From Bdellovibrionales bacterium (GTDB lineage Bacteria > Bdellovibrionota > Bdellovibrionia > Bdellovibrionales > Bdellovibrionaceae): a DNA stretch of 64,000 bases. Under the pieces are notes generated by a model. The model made no database searches. It saw only the letters and a list, made by a program, of their open reading frames with translations, and was not told where the DNA came from. A program made the position numbers and the translations under genes. Positions 52,251 to 60,940 of the stretch are shown piece by piece (position 1 is the first letter of the stretch; each line of letters opens with the position of its first letter). Where the stretch lies: NCBI GenBank assembly GCA_005793345.1, contig SXSU01000016.1:34035-98034 (forward strand). Reading direction: 5' to 3'.

Positions 52251-52880
52251 CTAATCTATTTTCAGTTTAAGTGTGAATTTAATTAAATTATCTTCAGATT
52301 CCCATTTAACAGTAGATCCCGAAGGGAGGTTTGCAAAATATTTAAATATAGAATAATGACCAAGCCCATTCCCAGTGTAACCAAGACGTTCATCAAGTGG
52401 TACAGTAGTCATTTCCCCTACTGAAAAATCATTCAATAGTGAGTTGGGAAATGGTTTGATTTGAGGATTTGAAATAACTACTAAAATATATGAACCCTCC
52501 TGAATTATTTTGGTTGTTACAAGTGCAGCTTCATGACTAATACCTCCTGTTAGAGAGCCATGCTGGTAAGTATTTTGAATTGCATGCATAAGGACAATTC
52601 TTGTAGATTCTAATATTTTTGATTTATCAAAAAATAAATTCCTATTTTCCTCAATAGAATCTAAGACCTTTGACAATTCTTGATTCAGAATCGTTGTTTC
52701 TTCTAAGTAATTCAGTTGGGAAATATTTCTTTCTTTGTTATCGTACGTAGGATTTTGGTCTTTAAATAACATAGAGCATTGGTCCGCATAGATTAACTCT
52801 GTCAAATTTAGAATTACAATTGTAAAAAGCATAATCAGTAATTTGTGCGTATTAAGCCGGATTTTTGTTTTTTTCTCCAT
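52251..52880 (-). CDS. exported protein with GHKL (HATPase_c)-like fold
   Basis: A 209-residue protein with an N-terminal signal-type segment (LLIMLFTIVILNLTELIYA). About residue 90-105 reads VLMHAIQNTYQHGSLTGG, which fits the N box (acidic/His...Asn-x-x-x-H-G) of histidine-kinase and anti-sigma-factor ATPases. DERLGYTGNGLGHYSIFKYF at about 165-185 fits the G2 box (GxGLG). Between them lies VVISNPQIKPF, where a G1-type strand would fall. A GHKL domain outside the cytoplasm is unexpected because ATP is not normally present there. Either the segment is a membrane anchor facing in, or the fold has another use. The function is unknown. Confidence 0.6.
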   Translation of the reverse strand: MEKKTKIRLNTHKLLIMLFTIVILNLTELIYADQCSMLFKDQNPTYDNKERNISQLNYLEETTILNQELSKVLDSIEENRNLFFDKSKILESTRIVLMHAIQNTYQHGSLTGGISHEAALVTTKIIQEGSYILVVISNPQIKPFPNSLLNDFSVGEMTTVPLDERLGYTGNGLGHYSIFKYFANLPSGSTVKWESEDNLIKFTLKLKID

Positions 52881-53093
52881 AATTTTATATTTACTTCAAG
52901 ATATGTGCCAAAAACACTTGTATAAGTTATTTCATTTGAATATTAAAGATTCCGAATTCGAGTTTATATTTTAAATTTTTATCAACTAGAAAAGATTGCA
53001 ATAAAATGCAGTCTTTTCATTTCAATTTTTTTTGAATTATGAAAATATTAATTCGACAATTTAAAGATCAAATAAAATATCTCAAACAAGTGT

Positions 53094-53465
53094 TTAGTTT
53101 ACAATTTGCAGACTGTTCATTTGAAAGGTAGCATTGTTCCAACAAAGTTGAAACTTAATCGACGAGTGAATTTTAGCTGAGTCTAGTTGGGTTTTGATCT
53201 CATCAGTTATTTGAATATTAGGCGAGTGCCTTATTTCATATAATAAGCCACTTGACGCAAGAGTTTCATAATTTAAACACGCGCCATTTTTAATCTTCAA
53301 CCACTCTTTGACGATCTCAATTTTGTATCCAATATGACTTTGATGAACATCCACTGCACCAGGCATACAACGATATCGAGAAACACCTCTCAGTGAAACA
53401 GCATAACTAGATCCAGCCTCAAGCAATTCTTCAACAGTTACAGTTTCAATTTTTGGGAATTGCAT
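53094..53465 (-). CDS. small hypothetical protein
   Basis: Not recognised. A 123-residue frame without signal peptide or membrane segment and without a clear ribosome site. It has three cysteines and mixed alpha/beta character (TVEELLEAGSSYAVSLRGV, then YKIEIVKEWLKIKNGACLN). Codon use looks protein-like and the frame is the only one open here, but it may be a fragment of a longer lost gene. Confidence 0.45.
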   Translation of the reverse strand: MQFPKIETVTVEELLEAGSSYAVSLRGVSRYRCMPGAVDVHQSHIGYKIEIVKEWLKIKNGACLNYETLASSGLLYEIRHSPNIQITDEIKTQLDSAKIHSSIKFQLCWNNATFQMNSLQIVN

Positions 53466-53743
53466 CTTAGCCCAATAGGCTACACCTCTGTTTTATTGTC
53501 ACTTTACCTGTTAGAATAATACTTAGAAAAAAATAAGTGATTCCAATAATCTAAATGAAACATCAATTTTATATCTTCTAACTAAACAAAAAATTGTTTC
53601 AAAATGGTATTGGCACGGCTTGCAAGGAATAACTATAAACCTGAAAAAGAGGATACCTATGAAGTATTATTTATCTATATTAGATATCGGTCAAAATTTG
53701 TATTTAAAAAACATGATGACTTTCAGTTTTGGAAATTTGTTTT

Positions 53744-54598
53744 ATGTTAAGTAATTTAGGACAGTTAAAATCTGTTTTTTTTATTTTAACAATTGTTATA
53801 ACTTATAAATCAGTTGCAAACTTAAATTGTATTCCACTATTTAGTATATCTGAAGCGCCTGAATTTTTAACTGAAAACTGGTTTACTACAAATAGGAATC
53901 TAAATCAGTATTTTAAAGAATTGGTAACTGGTGGACTAAAAGATAAATTAACAAGTTCTGTTCAACCAATTAAATGGTTAGATGCTGGTGCAGGCCAGGC
54001 AATTGCGATACGGGATACGTTAAAAAATAAAAAATTTCAGAGTAAAATTGATAAAGCATATTCAGTAGTCTATAAAAAACCAAATGACGGACAAACTGAT
54101 TTAAATAATGATATTGAGCTTTTCAAAAATAAGTTTATGTATATTGAAGGGGACTATATCGAAAACTTATTTTCTGAAGGTAAATTAAAAGATCTTGAAG
54201 GAAATTTAGATATTATAACAGATCTTTTTGGTCCTTTGACTTATACTAAAGATTTATCAAAAGTAGTTGAAATTTATTTGAAATTACTTAAAAAAGGTGG
54301 AGAATTGGAATTTAATATTGGTCTAATGAATACAAGTGGTAATCCATGGCTTTATCTTCAATTTATAGACTCAAATGGTAAAAAAATAAACAATGCAGAG
54401 GAAGTTTTACAAGAGTGGTTTAGTAAAATTAAAGGAGTAGAGATTATTAAACAAGATATTTCAGGTTTTAATGATTATTCAATTAATTTTTTAATTAGAA
54501 AAATTTCTGATAATATTGAAATTCCAAAATTTATATTTGAAAGTTATGATGATTTATTAGTACCACCATTTAGAACATTTAAATTACCACCTCCATGA
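53744..54598 (+). CDS. exported methyltransferase-like protein
   Basis: A 284-residue protein; start chosen at the ATG at 53744 because the alternative at 53729 is TTG. The N-terminus is a signal-type segment (SVFFILTIVITYKSVA). Residues about 75-200 look like a class I SAM-dependent methyltransferase: motif I as IKWLDAGAGQAIAIRDTL, an acidic strand end in NLDIITDLFGPLTYT, and YLKLLKKGGELEFNIGL after it. The tail ends in a proline-rich segment (VPPFRTFKLPPP). A methyltransferase outside the cytoplasm would lack SAM unless it acts inside a host or prey cell. The fold call rests on motif spacing only. Confidence 0.62.
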   Translation: MLSNLGQLKSVFFILTIVITYKSVANLNCIPLFSISEAPEFLTENWFTTNRNLNQYFKELVTGGLKDKLTSSVQPIKWLDAGAGQAIAIRDTLKNKKFQSKIDKAYSVVYKKPNDGQTDLNNDIELFKNKFMYIEGDYIENLFSEGKLKDLEGNLDIITDLFGPLTYTKDLSKVVEIYLKLLKKGGELEFNIGLMNTSGNPWLYLQFIDSNGKKINNAEEVLQEWFSKIKGVEIIKQDISGFNDYSINFLIRKISDNIEIPKFIFESYDDLLVPPFRTFKLPPP

Positions 54599-55319
54599 AG
54601 AATAATTTTTTTATTTTCATTTATGCAAATAGTAATTAACCTTTCTAATATGAAGAAATTTAATAATTATTAATTTATATTTCCAATTAGGCAAATTCAA
54701 ATTGAACTTAATCTGGATCTACTAATGAGAGATAATGCACTAGAAGTCCATATTTTGGTCGAATCGATTCTAGATGATTTCGATTCGATTTTTGAAAAAT
54801 GCATTTTATCAGGAAGTCAGTACAATACTTAACTTTGACTGACTAATAAAGCTCACTGTTTTTTTACTTAAAAAATTTTTCTGCACCAAACTTTTCTTCA
54901 AATCGAATACGTTTACAGAGGGCCAATTTAAATTTGAAAAATCGGAGTGCATCGATAACACTAATTTTTAATTTGGCCTTTGATTTGATAAATTCATCCT
55001 ACTTAGACCGAGTGATTTTCCTCTATGCACTAATGACTGCTGAATTTCAATCCATCTGACTAAAAAACCCCAAATTCAATTTGTTCATGTTTTTATTTCA
55101 AGGACAAAATACCTTTTAAAATTTTAATACTTTAAATTTCAATGCAATATTTAATTCCAAAACAGGGCTCAATATTCAAGCCTGTGAGGCAATCTTTTCA
55201 CTTATGCTTGATTATTAACGAGGAAGTAATTTCGTTGCACTAAACACTAATTTTAACAATGTTTAACTTAAAAAGATTTCTTTGCTGACAGTTTTGATTT
55301 GAAATGTTAAGATTCAAAA
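54599..55319. other. gene-free stretch before the second GNAT gene
   Basis: About 720 bases without a credible gene. GGCCAATTTAAATTTG (about 54921) and AATTTTTAATTTGGCC (about 54963) form a loose inverted repeat. At 55265-55280, about 40 bases before the GNAT start, AACTTAAAAAGATTTC repeats part of the motif found before the other GNAT gene at 49974. Confidence 0.45.
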
Positions 55320-56261
55320 ATGTCAAAAGAATGTATAGAAGAGTTTGCAAAATCATCTGTAGAATGTTTGTACGATTACGATATCATTGGCATCTCCAAA
55401 AAGAAAGCGATTGAAAGTGTAGTAAGCGAGATCGACAGTTTGCTTAAACTTAATGATGAAAAAACCCTTAAAAGAAGACATGCACACTTCAAAATTCCAG
55501 ATATTCAAATAAACGATTACGAAGAGAATTTTTATAATTTAAATAACACGCAAACTGTTCTTGCTGGTATTCGCCATTTAAACGGATCAAAAGATTTGCC
55601 CTTTGTTCATCTCATGCTAGGTTTTAATCCTGTAAGTGCTGATATTGAAACTTTGAAGGAGTTTGCATCAAAACAATTTTATAAATTTAGTCCCAAATTT
55701 CTAACAGTCTGGATAAAGCCTTCATTGGAATTAGATTTTTCAAAATACCAAGCGATAAAATCTCGTCTATACATGGTAGGTTCAACTTCTAATATCCGCA
55801 AGATGGAAACTCCTTCTAATTATGGCAAAGTTACTTTAGAGAAGATTACGACAGAATTCGATTTCAATTGGTATTCAAATGCCTATGAAGAATTTCATAG
55901 ACTAAACCCTGAATTAAAAAACTGGGTGTCTATTACAGATAGAGAAGACATTAACCGCTGTATATCGGATGAGCTTATTTATAGAGTATTAATCGACGGC
56001 GTTCTTGCTGGTATTATTGGAGCACAAAATGATCCATTGCTGGGGGAGCCATCAGTTTATATGACTGAGCTCTTGCTATTGTCACGTTATAAAGGCCAAG
56101 GTCTTGCCGTTGCTTTACAACGCAAGTTTATTGATCAACTCCCTAAGCAGTATAAATATGTCTGGGGTACGATTGATGCTAAAAATCTACCATCATTGAA
56201 GACATCTCAACGTGTCGGAAGACTCCCGATTCGTTCAGAATACTTTATTAACTTGGATTGA
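55320..56261 (+). CDS. GNAT family N-acetyltransferase-like protein
   Basis: A 313-residue cytoplasmic protein with a C-terminal GNAT domain: VLIDGVLAGIIGAQNDP (strand), YMTELLLLSRYKGQGLAVAL with the acetyl-CoA loop (RYKGQGLA), and TIDAKNLPSLKTSQRVGR, the usual fourth-motif sequence. The N-terminal 150 residues are not recognised and may be a degenerate second GNAT half, as in the gene at 49974. The start has only a weak ribosome site. The acceptor is unknown. Its upstream 50 bases share a motif with those of the 49974 gene. Confidence 0.82.
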   Translation: MSKECIEEFAKSSVECLYDYDIIGISKKKAIESVVSEIDSLLKLNDEKTLKRRHAHFKIPDIQINDYEENFYNLNNTQTVLAGIRHLNGSKDLPFVHLMLGFNPVSADIETLKEFASKQFYKFSPKFLTVWIKPSLELDFSKYQAIKSRLYMVGSTSNIRKMETPSNYGKVTLEKITTEFDFNWYSNAYEEFHRLNPELKNWVSITDREDINRCISDELIYRVLIDGVLAGIIGAQNDPLLGEPSVYMTELLLLSRYKGQGLAVALQRKFIDQLPKQYKYVWGTIDAKNLPSLKTSQRVGRLPIRSEYFINLD

Positions 56262-57158
56262 GCTTTTTCAGAAGTTTGAGAATTGGTCTGTGTATTTTAA
56301 ATTTCAATTGTATTTGGAAAATTATATTATGGATTTCAAAATTTATTACTAGAATAGACTGTATTTAATTGCTATCTATTCATTTCAAATTATTTTAAAT
56401 CCTGAAAATATTATTCCAATATTATTTTCATGCTTTTGGTTGAATCAATGAGAAATGGAATTGAATCAATTTAGAATTTAAAGATTTGGTTTTGAAACAC
56501 GACTTGATTTGATCGCCGAGTCGGTGATAGATCTGCTACAAATTGGAGAGAAATATGAATGTACCAAAAAATAGAGGCATGTCTGCCTTACTACTCACCT
56601 CAGAAGATCCACAAAAACTTGTAAAATTTTACGAAGAAATTCTTGGACTTGGATTCAAGAGGGAGATAGTGTTTAGCGGTCTGTACTAAATTAAATCTGC
56701 CAACCTTTAAGAATGTTATTTTGCAAATCTACATTCAAGATATGGGTTATCCACATTAGGATCAGCATTAGGTAAATCAAAACTGATTCCTTTGCCGTCT
56801 TTATATAAGACAAATCTAAAAATCTACTTTAAATTATTTTGATAAAAAATTATTTAATAACTAACGATAAAATACAGGAAGCATTGAATATTATGGAGTA
56901 TATGAAATCCTCAGAACTTCTTGAATATCAGCAAATTTGCACGAAAAATAAGTATATTTAACACTTGATTTAAATTTATTTAATTGTTTTTATTTTGATG
57001 GAATTCAAATCAATGTATTATAAATTCATAAACAACAAAAGAGTGTAATCTAAAACACGCTTATTTTCGTTTCGATTATATAGGCTTTCAGGGTCTTTCA
57101 ATTCAGTCTCATTCAGAAAGTGAATGACAGATTCTAGTAAATAGTATACTCACACTAA
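56262..57158. other. gene-poor stretch around the VOC remnant
   Basis: Outside the decayed VOC gene (56553-57030) this 900-base gap shows no other gene, RNA or repeat that I can support. The last 100 bases should contain the promoter of the hydrolase at 57159. Confidence 0.45.
56553..57030 (+). pseudogene. decayed VOC family gene
   Basis: GGAGAG precedes ATG at 56553, opening MNVPKNRGMSALLLTSEDP, then LVKFYEEILGLGFKREIVF, a typical VOC protein start (xFYxxxLGLxF). A stop follows after 44 codons. Scattered later pieces in other frames look like the rest of it; the clearest is FYFDGIQINVL ending at about 57021, comparable to LEFNGVQIEIV of the intact VOC gene at 38169. Several frameshifts and deletions are therefore present. 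The 5' part is intact enough to show that decay is not ancient. Confidence 0.55.
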
Positions 57159-58316
57159 ATGAAACTTTCTTTATTAATTTTTATTTTAGCTTTTTTTTTC
57201 CAAATAACTTCTAATTCAAATAACCTTGGAGCTCCTGAACCAAAAGGTAAGATTGTAGAGTTCAAGTCTGAACGTAATGTTCCATCTACTACTCTCAGAG
57301 GGATATTAAGAATTCCCGAAAATTCTAATAATAAATCAGTACCTGTTGTACTTATGATTTGGGGAAGTACTTGCGATAATGGAACAGGCTGGGTACCAGC
57401 TTCAGATACAGCTTCAGGGAGAGATGAAACAATTTTCACTGACATAGCAGAAAATTTTATTCGCAATGGTATTGCGGTTTTTACATATACAAAAAGAGGT
57501 TGTAATCCGTTAGATGGTGGAACTCTGGATAGAAAAGTAAAAGCTCGGTGGTCACGTGATATTTTATTTGCTGATGCCACGGCTGCATTTGAAGCAATGA
57601 TAGCTTTGCCAGAAATAGATTCTAAACGGGCTTTTATTTTTGGATATTCTGAAGGTAACACTTATGCATGGGAGCTTGGACTTAAAAAAGGAAATTCTAT
57701 TCGTGGTCTATTACTTTTATCATTTATTTCTGGAAGTTACCTTATTGCAGAGCACTTTCAAGTTGTGACCAGTTGTATAGATGCTTTTGATCTTATTGAT
57801 GAACGACACCAAAACTACATAACTGTCGACGATATTAACAAATTCGAATGTTTCGCAAAAAAAGATTATCTTTCATTTGAAACCTGTGACTTAAGTCGCG
57901 ATAAAAAACTGACAAGAGCAGAGCTGATTGCATGCAGAGAGAGAAAATTTTTAGAACACTTAAATGCAATAGAGACGGCTTCTCCTGGCACTCTTATACC
58001 TGATTCAAATGATTCAGCAGAACTATTTCGACAGCATTTTCACTCAAAGAGCATGATGGAAACAGCTGATACTCAAAAAGTACCGGTAGCATTATTTCAG
58101 GGGGAAGCTGATACAGCAACACCAGTGAGTGAAGCACTAATGTTAAATCAAAAATTAATTGAGATAAATAAAGCTCCATTTTTCTTTAAAACATACAAGG
58201 GACTTTCGCATGGGCTTGCAATCGGTAAAGGATTAAAGAATCATTGTCAAAAGTTTGGACCAGTCGATAAACAAGTTCTGGAAGACATAATTAAAGCAAT
58301 AAAATTGAAATTATAA
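57159..58316 (+). CDS. exported alpha/beta hydrolase with EF-hand-like insertion
   Basis: A 385-residue exported hydrolase; signal peptide SLLIFILAFFFQITSNS. The fold is shown by VVLMIWGSTCDNGTGWVP (oxyanion region), AVFTYTKRGCNP, the nucleophile elbow in AFIFGYSEGNTYAWELG, the acid in LFQGEADTATPVSEAL, and the His in YKGLSHGLAIG. Between core and cap, residues about 240-255 read CDLSRDKKLTRAELIACRER, a textbook EF-hand calcium loop (D-x-S-x-D-x-K-L-T-x-x-E). A degenerate partner loop precedes it (DERHQNYITVDDI). Calcium may thus stabilise or switch the enzyme outside the cell. The substrate is unknown; an esterase or acyl-peptidase is likely. Confidence 0.85.
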   Translation: MKLSLLIFILAFFFQITSNSNNLGAPEPKGKIVEFKSERNVPSTTLRGILRIPENSNNKSVPVVLMIWGSTCDNGTGWVPASDTASGRDETIFTDIAENFIRNGIAVFTYTKRGCNPLDGGTLDRKVKARWSRDILFADATAAFEAMIALPEIDSKRAFIFGYSEGNTYAWELGLKKGNSIRGLLLLSFISGSYLIAEHFQVVTSCIDAFDLIDERHQNYITVDDINKFECFAKKDYLSFETCDLSRDKKLTRAELIACRERKFLEHLNAIETASPGTLIPDSNDSAELFRQHFHSKSMMETADTQKVPVALFQGEADTATPVSEALMLNQKLIEINKAPFFFKTYKGLSHGLAIGKGLKNHCQKFGPVDKQVLEDIIKAIKLKL

Positions 58317-58706
58317 TTTAATAAATAATATTATAGCGAATGAAAAAAACATGTAATATAAAACACTGTTTTTGAAACAGGATTTTATTTTTATAATATG
58401 AGCAACTACTGGCAAACTAACTTTAACAAATTACTGCTGAAAAAGATTTGAATAGTGACCACAAGTACAAGTCTATGTTGAAATAGAAACCATTCCGCAA
58501 CATCAAAATACCAAGTTTGATTTGAAATCAATAATAGTGAAGTTGAACTAAGCATATCCAAATTTCTATGATTCCAAAGTGAAAAAGGCGGTGAATTGGA
58601 TCTCCAAGAATGGAGAAATTCTTTAGACCGCCCTTTTTGGAATGCTTGCCGACTTAATAAAGCAAAGGATTGTATAATGAAGTTGTAACCAAAAACTAGC
58701 TTACCA
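58317..58706. other. gene-free stretch with terminator and repeated motif
   Basis: Holds the terminator at 58366-58391. It also holds the motif AACTTTAACAAATTACTGCT with AAAAAGATTTG (58419-58450), matching 29 of the first 31 bases at 49901. Around it a 17-codon frame (MSNYWQTNFNKLLLKKI) reads like the tail of a protein. The minus-strand frame across the region is not convincing as a gene. Confidence 0.45.
58366..58391 (+). terminator. intrinsic terminator of the hydrolase gene
   Basis: CTGTTT and AAACAG form a short stem with a three-base loop, followed by GATTTTATTTTT. It lies 50 bases after the stop codon of the 57159 gene. Confidence 0.6.
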
Positions 58707-59798
58707 TTATTTGTGATACTCACATTTTATATATTGAGAAAATCCAAGCGGTATGGAATCTGTGCCGTCCATTTGCCATAGGCCGATTGAAATTGGTAAA
58801 TTTTTTTGTTTATGAAACTCTATAGATAAATTTGGTCTATTAATATACTCATCGACAAATTCGATAGGTGCCAGAATTGTAAATTCAGTCTCATTTTGCT
58901 CTTCAAAGTATTTTAACTTGCTTTTAGGAAGTTCAGTTTTAATCTGATACATACTCCCCAAACCGAAAACAGTACTCCAAATAAGAGTGAGCCCGCCTTT
59001 AGTGTTTTCATAGGCCCAAAAGTGCGAGTCAAAATTGTAATTATCCCGTTTTCCTAAACACCAAAGTAGTTGATTGAGTTTAGGGAGAGAGTCACTTTTA
59101 CTTGTAAGCTTTTCATTGGAGAATAAGGTTCCAATAAATTCTCGTGTTTGCTCAGAAGTAATGATTTTTGGATTGAAAACGTTTAGATTTTCAAGACCCT
59201 CTCTTCGATCCATCAAATAAATTAATTCATGAGAGATAAGAGCTGCTTTATTCACCCAATTTAACTCTTTCCATCTTTTCTTTGAAATTTTTAAAGATTC
59301 AACATCATCAACAAAATAGGCAATTTGTTCAAGTTGGCAATTTTTAGAAATATGATAGGTACCAATGTCTTTTGAAAGTGCTAGATCTTCGACAAATTCT
59401 ACTTTTACAGTTTTTTTTGTTTCAAAATCCATGAAGGATTCACCACGAAAAAGATGGCTAATAATTTCAGTGGTAAGTATTTTTTTATATTCAGCAAGAG
59501 GGACGGTGTCAGGGTTCCAAAAGTGATTCGCAAATAAATTTACTGTTAATTGTATAGCTGTTTCTTCGGTTAAAGGATTATGCATTATCAGTTGATTTCT
59601 GATGCTGGCTTCATGTAAATCAAGAAGTTCTAATGATGATTTAATCTCGTTGCGAGTCTGACATCTGACACCAACGCCTCCTCCTCCATCCCGAGTGCCC
59701 TCAACAAAAGCAAAGCTATTGCTATATTGACATAACAAAAAATAGATTAAGAATAAAAATGAATTTTTAATTTTAATTGTTTGCATAAAAAGTTTCAT
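58707..59798 (-). CDS. exported protein with Gly-rich start and HELxx motif
   Basis: A 363-residue exported protein with a signal peptide (FLFLIYFLLCQYSNSFA) and AAGGA ribosome site. The mature N-terminus reads RDGGGGVGVRC, a Gly-rich motif seen at the start of many exported Bdellovibrio proteins. About residue 200 has ALISHELIYLMDRREG. It resembles the HExxH-type helix, but the second His is missing, so a full zinc site is not shown. The C-terminal half is beta-rich (GLTLIWSTVFGLGSMYQI) with a final SQYIKCEYHK. It is divergent from a TIGR02147 gene, again linking the two classes. Confidence 0.75.
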   Translation of the reverse strand: MKLFMQTIKIKNSFLFLIYFLLCQYSNSFAFVEGTRDGGGGVGVRCQTRNEIKSSLELLDLHEASIRNQLIMHNPLTEETAIQLTVNLFANHFWNPDTVPLAEYKKILTTEIISHLFRGESFMDFETKKTVKVEFVEDLALSKDIGTYHISKNCQLEQIAYFVDDVESLKISKKRWKELNWVNKAALISHELIYLMDRREGLENLNVFNPKIITSEQTREFIGTLFSNEKLTSKSDSLPKLNQLLWCLGKRDNYNFDSHFWAYENTKGGLTLIWSTVFGLGSMYQIKTELPKSKLKYFEEQNETEFTILAPIEFVDEYINRPNLSIEFHKQKNLPISIGLWQMDGTDSIPLGFSQYIKCEYHK

Positions 59799-59970
59799 AC
59801 CAATCCTTTTGATAAATTAATACTGTCTAAAAACATGATTTTCGCAAAAGACTAATCTTATGATCTCGGAAAAACCTCATATTTTTTTCTGATGTCAGAA
59901 TGCATCCATAGTCCCAACCTTACAAGATGTATATTGTATAAAAGTATTAACTAGTTTATACATAAAGTAT

Positions 59971-60786
59971 ATGATTTTAATATTTGAATTCAAAAACTAT
60001 CGAAAATACTTAGCAAAAAAAATATCTGAGTTTCCGAATAAGGGTTACGGTCAAATGAGTAAATTGGCAGATTTTATGGGAGTTCACACGACATTAGTAA
60101 GTCAAGTCCTAAACGAATATAAAAATTTAACTGTTGATCAAGCTGTAATGGTAACTGAATATTTTGGACTTAATGAACTCGAATCTGAGTATTTTATTTC
60201 ACTTGTTCAATATGAAAAAACCGGGACACCAGCGGCAAAATTATTTTTTGAAAAAAAAATGTTAAAATTAAAAGAAAGTTCAAAGGATTTATCCAAAAGA
60301 TTAAAAAGTGAATATGAGCTTAAAGAAGAACATAGAGCTATTTTTTATTCTGATTGGGCCTACTCTGCCATTCGACAATCTATAGCGCTTCCTGGAATTA
60401 ATACTATAGAAAATATTTCTACGTATCTAGGTCTGTCGAGAAAAAAAGTTCAAAAATACATGGATTTTTTGCTTAAAGTTGGTCTGTGCAGAATTGAAGC
60501 GGACAAATTCAAAATTGGTCCATCAAGTACTTATGTTGATTCCAATTCAAGTTGGGTTCGAGTACATCATTCCAACTGGCGACAAAGGGCCCTCTTATCA
60601 TTTGATAAAAATGATATTAAAAATTTGCACTACACATCTCCTCTTACAATTTCCGAAGCCGATAGTGAAATCATTAGAGAAAAAATAGTACAATTTATAG
60701 AGCAAGTAAATATCGTAGTTGATCCTTCGCCATCAGAAAAATTATTTTGCCTTAATATAGATTGGTTTCAGGAAGGCCGTCCATAA
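59971..60786 (+). CDS. TIGR02147 family regulator-like protein
   Basis: A 271-residue member with the family opening FEFKNYRKYLAKKISEFPNK, the helix-turn-helix-like segment QMSKLADFMGVHTTLVSQVL (about residues 28-47), then NLTVDQAVMVTEYFGLNELE, very like the corresponding part of the copy at 40953. A second DNA-binding-like segment is NISTYLGLSRKKVQKYMDFL (about 150-170). The C-terminus (IREKIVQFIEQVNIVVDPSP) matches that of the copy at 4752 (KRKIIELLKQVHQVIPPAGN). It faces away from the exported-protein gene at 58707, with 172 bases between the starts. Confidence 0.9.
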   Translation: MILIFEFKNYRKYLAKKISEFPNKGYGQMSKLADFMGVHTTLVSQVLNEYKNLTVDQAVMVTEYFGLNELESEYFISLVQYEKTGTPAAKLFFEKKMLKLKESSKDLSKRLKSEYELKEEHRAIFYSDWAYSAIRQSIALPGINTIENISTYLGLSRKKVQKYMDFLLKVGLCRIEADKFKIGPSSTYVDSNSSWVRVHHSNWRQRALLSFDKNDIKNLHYTSPLTISEADSEIIREKIVQFIEQVNIVVDPSPSEKLFCLNIDWFQEGRP

Positions 60787-60940
60787 TAACTCAAAATTTA
60801 TGTGTTTGGTTGTTAATTCAATGGTCATCGATTCACATACAACTTTTATATGATTTTTGAAAATCAGTTAAAAAGAAATTTGTAAATAAAGCACTGGGCT
60901 TTTGCTCGGCTCTTTTAGTAAAAGGTCTTTGGATACAATA

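Noticed and set aside
58406..58723. A 105-codon minus-strand open frame after the exported gene at 58707.
   Set aside because: It overlaps the end of that gene in another frame, lacks a ribosome site, and has an unlikely residue composition. The plus strand there carries a terminator and repeated motif.
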